A stretch of 64,000 nt of DNA from Balneolaceae bacterium (GTDB taxonomy: Bacteria > Bacteroidota > Rhodothermia > Balneolales > Balneolaceae). The notes beneath the pieces are model-generated. The model saw only the letters and a list, made by a program, of their open reading frames with translations. It made no database searches and was not told the origin of the DNA. Each line of letters opens with the position of its first letter. Positions within the stretch are counted from its first letter, which is position 1. The position numbers and the translations under genes are program-made. Location: assembly GCA_017640665.1 (NCBI GenBank), contig JAEPQE010000003.1, positions 124,001 to 188,000 on the forward strand, in the 5' to 3' direction. This document shows positions 61,471 to 64,000 of the stretch, piece after piece.

Positions 61471-61485
61471 GACTAACAGATAACA

Positions 61486-61794
61486 ATGATCAAACATATT
61501 GTAATGTGGAAGCTTCTGGATGAAGCAAATGGGAAACCGAAGCAGGGAAATGCAGAGGAATTTAAATCCCGACTGGAGGCTTTGATCCCGAAAATAGATG
61601 CGATTAAATCGATGGAAGTAGGGATCGGATACTTGGAAGCTGAGGGTGCAGTTTTTGATATGGTTTTGACGACAACTCATGATTCGAAGGAGAAATTACA
61701 GGAATATGCGGAACATCCGGAGCATCAGAAAGTGGTGGCTTTTGCCGGAGGTATTGTGGCGGAGAGGAGAGTGGTGGATTATGAGGTGAATTAG
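61486..61794 (+). CDS. Dabb-family stress-responsive protein
   Basis: 102 residues with a ferredoxin-like Dabb fold: MIKHIVMWKL at the start (the family's HIVxxK), EEFKSRLEALIPKIDAIKSM, FDMVLTTTHDSKEKLQEYAE, HPEHQKVVAF. Dimeric alpha/beta barrel proteins, sometimes with a small-molecule function; role unknown here. Divergent from folE with an inverted repeat between them. Confidence 0.85.
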   Translation: MIKHIVMWKLLDEANGKPKQGNAEEFKSRLEALIPKIDAIKSMEVGIGYLEAEGAVFDMVLTTTHDSKEKLQEYAEHPEHQKVVAFAGGIVAERRVVDYEVN

Positions 61795-61859
61795 GAATTA
61801 AAAATGATTCAATTATCAATTAAAAATTAGGAATAGTTGAATTAGGAATAAATTCTTTC

Positions 61860-61951
61860 TTAACGAATAACGAATAACGAATAACGAATAACGAATAACG
61901 AATAACGAATAACGAATAACGAATAACGAATAACGAATAACGAATAACGAA
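61860..61951 (+). repeat. Heptanucleotide tandem repeat (AATAACG) n, about 13 copies
   Basis: Uninterrupted perfect 7-base units that end 1-2 bases before the TTG start of the Smr gene. The unit is not a multiple of three and includes stop codons on the plus strand. Slippage would shift the spacing between any upstream promoter or ribosome-binding site and the gene. Confidence 0.9.
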
Positions 61952-62260
61952 TTGAACGAATCCGAACCCATAGAACTACCGATTAACGGAATTCTGGACT
62001 TACACTTCTTCAGTCCCAAAGATGTAAAAGAGCTGGTACCGGATTATATCGAAGCTTGTCTGGAGAAAGAGATTTATTCTCTGCGTATTATTCACGGGAA
62101 GGGGAAAGGGGTACTTCGGAGATTGGTACATAATATGTTAGATAAACACGATGCTGTGATTTCCTATCGTCTTGCGGACGACAGCAGCAGCTGGGGAGCA
62201 ACACTTGTAGAATTGAACAAATCAAAGAATGACAAAAGAAGAACAGAAGTTATCTCTTGA
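61952..62260 (+). CDS. Smr-domain protein
   Basis: 102 residues. LDLHFFSPKDVKELVPDYIE (LDLH motif), RIIHGKGKGVLRRLVHNML (HGxGxG) and YRLADDSSSWGATLVEL are the Smr core found at the C-terminus of MutS2 and in stand-alone endonuclease-like proteins. Start TTG at 61952, right after the heptamer repeat; there is no room for a normal ribosome-binding site. Its end overlaps the MutS-family gene by 32 bases, a suggestive pairing since MutS2 unites both domains in other bacteria. Confidence 0.82.
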   Translation: MNESEPIELPINGILDLHFFSPKDVKELVPDYIEACLEKEIYSLRIIHGKGKGVLRRLVHNMLDKHDAVISYRLADDSSSWGATLVELNKSKNDKRRTEVIS

Positions 62261-64000
62261 GAGGCATATTGCCAGAATTGAGCGAATAATAGAGCAAAGA
62301 CAAAAGCGTAGTGATCTCTTTTCAAAAGTGCGTTTCAGTTATTTTCTAACCGCATTATTCGGAGTTTATTTTACTTATGGATTGCTTCCGGACGTTATTT
62401 ATTTAATTAGTCTGATTGTTTGGGTAGCAGGATTTCTGGTTCTGATAGACCGTCACCGAAGTGTCTATCAGTCACAGGAAAAAGTTGAGCACCTCAGAGA
62501 TATAAAGAAGGAGCATATTGCGAGGATGGATTTGGACTGGGATTCGATTAAATATCAGCCAATTGATAAAGAAACTAAAAATCATCCCTTTGCCAATGAT
62601 CTGGACATTCTAGGAAAGCATTCGTTACATCATTTGATTGACACCTCGATTTACAAAGCCAGCGCTGAAAAGCTCACCGAATGGTTTCTTTCTGATTCTC
62701 CAAATAAAGATGAAATAACAACAAGGCAACAACAGGTTAAAGAGTTGGTACCGCTGAATGCTTTTCGGGATAAGCTCAGGGTAATCGGTTTATTCACAGC
62801 GAAACATACGTTACAAAAAGATTGGAGCATAGAAGATATGTTGATCTGGCTTCGGTTACCGAAAAAGATAGGGCTTAAAATTCCCTTACTTGTTTTGAGT
62901 ATGCTTTCAGCCTGGAACATTACTTTTGGGATACTGCTTCTGAATGGAGTATTAAGCCCGCTTCCTTTTGTTATAGGATTAATAGTTTACTTGGCATTTT
63001 TTAAACTAAACGATCAAAAAATTGTTGATCTGTTTGATTCTTCTTATCAGATAGAGAAAATACTGAATCAGTTTAAAGCAATTCTCTTCCATGTTGAGGG
63101 ATTTAAAACTCAAAAGGGAAGTGAGCTAGAAATGTTATTAACATCTTTTCAGGCAGGAGATGAACGACCATCCCAATTTATTAAAAAGACGCAGGGTTTA
63201 CTTAATCGTGCGGCATTAAAGGCAAATCGAATACTCCATCTCGTAATTAACTTTATTGTACCATGGGACTTTTATTATGCACTAAGAATAGAAGAGCTTA
63301 AACAGGAGTTGGAACCAAAACTCACAAACTGGCTTGATACTTTCTATGAACTGGAAGCTCTTAACTCTTTGGCTAACTTTGCGATGCTGAACCCGGAGTA
63401 CACCTGGCCTGAGTTCGAAAAAGATTCAGATCAGGTTTTCAGTGCCAAAGGTCTTGGTCATCCTCTGATTCCTTCACAACTACGGATAGCGAATGATTTT
63501 GAAGTAAGAAAAGGTAAAGACCTCTTCCTTATAACCGGCTCTAATATGGCAGGAAAGAGCACCTTTTTGAGAACCGTAGGGATTAATTTAGTACTGACCT
63601 ATTCGGGAGCACCAGTTTGTGCTAAATCATTTAACACCCGGTTTTTCAGAGTATTCTCAAGTATTAATATTACGGATTCTCTGGACGATGGATTATCACA
63701 TTTCTATACTGAAGTGAAAAGACTTCGCTTTCTTCTGGATGAGCTTCTCAAAAAAGATGAACTTCCTTTATTCTTTTTTGTGGATGAGATTTATCGTGGT
63801 ACCAACAACCGGGAGCGTTACACCGGAAGCGCAGCATTTTTGAAGGAAGTAGCAGGTAAGAATGGGGTAGGATTGGTCTCCTCTCACGATCTGGAACTGG
63901 CCGACTTGGAATCAGAAATACCTGAGTTAAGTAACTGGCACTTTGTGGAATCTATCGAGGAGGGAAAGATGAATTTTGAGTACAAACTCCGCTCAGGTCC
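62229..64000 (+). CDS. MutS-family ATPase with membrane helices (C-terminus beyond the right edge)
   Basis: At least 590 residues are visible. Hydrophobic segments near residues 38-75 and 215-260 (PLLVLSMLSAWNITFGILLL) indicate membrane attachment, not found in MutS1. The MutS core lies in 95-480 and the ATPase domain after about 425: Walker A ITGSNMAGKSTFLRT, SHFYTEVKRL, Walker B FFVDEIYRGTNNRER and SSHDLELADL. The mismatch-recognition domain is absent. This type (sometimes annotated 'DNA mismatch repair protein MutS') is frequent in Bacteroidota-like genomes; role unknown. It starts inside the Smr gene (ATG 62229). Confidence 0.85.
   Translation, partial: MTKEEQKLSLERHIARIERIIEQRQKRSDLFSKVRFSYFLTALFGVYFTYGLLPDVIYLISLIVWVAGFLVLIDRHRSVYQSQEKVEHLRDIKKEHIARMDLDWDSIKYQPIDKETKNHPFANDLDILGKHSLHHLIDTSIYKASAEKLTEWFLSDSPNKDEITTRQQQVKELVPLNAFRDKLRVIGLFTAKHTLQKDWSIEDMLIWLRLPKKIGLKIPLLVLSMLSAWNITFGILLLNGVLSPLPFVIGLIVYLAFFKLNDQKIVDLFDSSYQIEKILNQFKAILFHVEGFKTQKGSELEMLLTSFQAGDERPSQFIKKTQGLLNRAALKANRILHLVINFIVPWDFYYALRIEELKQELEPKLTNWLDTFYELEALNSLANFAMLNPEYTWPEFEKDSDQVFSAKGLGHPLIPSQLRIANDFEVRKGKDLFLITGSNMAGKSTFLRTVGINLVLTYSGAPVCAKSFNTRFFRVFSSINITDSLDDGLSHFYTEVKRLRFLLDELLKKDELPLFFFVDEIYRGTNNRERYTGSAAFLKEVAGKNGVGLVSSHDLELADLESEIPELSNWHFVESIEEGKMNFEYKLRSG

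Noticed and set aside
61860-61951. Possible CRISPR array
   Set aside because: The units are 7 bases, identical and without spacers; this is a simple tandem repeat.
61816-62019. Minus-strand frame with repeated LFVIRYS
   Set aside because: It is a translation of the heptamer repeat (21 bases per 7 residues) and covers the start of the Smr gene; no protein family or start site.

Overview
The window is a chromosomal segment of a Gram-negative bacterium from the Bacteroidota/Balneolota side of the tree; a Balneolaceae-like host is my best guess, from protein families rather than a search. Pointers are a SprA-type outer-membrane translocon of the type IX secretion system, DUF4290 and DUF3467 proteins, membrane-anchored AraC regulators, GIN-type (DUF2807) surface domains, menaquinone genes, moderate GC content and frequent TTG/GTG starts. 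There is no rRNA, tRNA, CRISPR array or phage.

Region 1 (1-2216, minus strand): the 5' end of menD, menF and a small DUF4290 gene.

Region 2 (2501-27692, plus strand): an RHS polymorphic-toxin locus, the accessory heart of the window. It has an unusual split design. A 1657-residue secreted RHS/YD-repeat protein stops just where a normal RHS protein would enter its last core segment. A secreted CBM20-like/TPR protein follows, and then a separate secreted 'tip' protein with a signal peptide, a PKD-like domain, the conserved RHS core end and a variable C-terminal toxin (here an HExxH metallopeptidase), plus a membrane immunity protein. Downstream is a plus-strand series of further tip-toxin/immunity cassettes, some intact with their own signal peptide (toxin-44-like, M15-peptidase-like), most truncated at the 5' end, some frameshifted or reduced to remnants. 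Two classes of core sequence recur as near-identical DNA and could support cassette exchange. REP-like double hairpins sit at several cassette junctions, and the locus ends in a REP-associated tyrosine transposase (RAYT) flanked by inverted REPs, plus a second RAYT relic with its own REP variant.

Region 3 (27846-41518): housekeeping genes, namely a cystathionine beta-synthase/cysteine synthase, DUF3467, lptG-lptF (LPS export), sprA (7.3 kb), lnt and rsmI.

Region 4 (41656-48539): a VOC protein; an LCIB-type carbonic anhydrase divergent from sbtA-sbtB, together a candidate inorganic-carbon module; then a locus of three GIN-like secreted or membrane proteins around an AraC-type membrane regulator, with a matching 46-bp operator candidate ahead of two of the target genes.

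Region 5 (48599-64000): a hairpin-rich leader and a DeaD-like helicase, an ATP-grasp enzyme, a serine hydrolase, an MsbA-like ABC exporter, a YHS protein, RhlE, a repeat-rich stretch with another RAYT relic and a SUKH (SMI1/KNR4) protein, hisI, several MITE-like inverted repeats, yidD-cysS-folE, a Dabb protein, a heptanucleotide tandem repeat directly before an Smr-domain gene, and a MutS-family ATPase running off the right edge.
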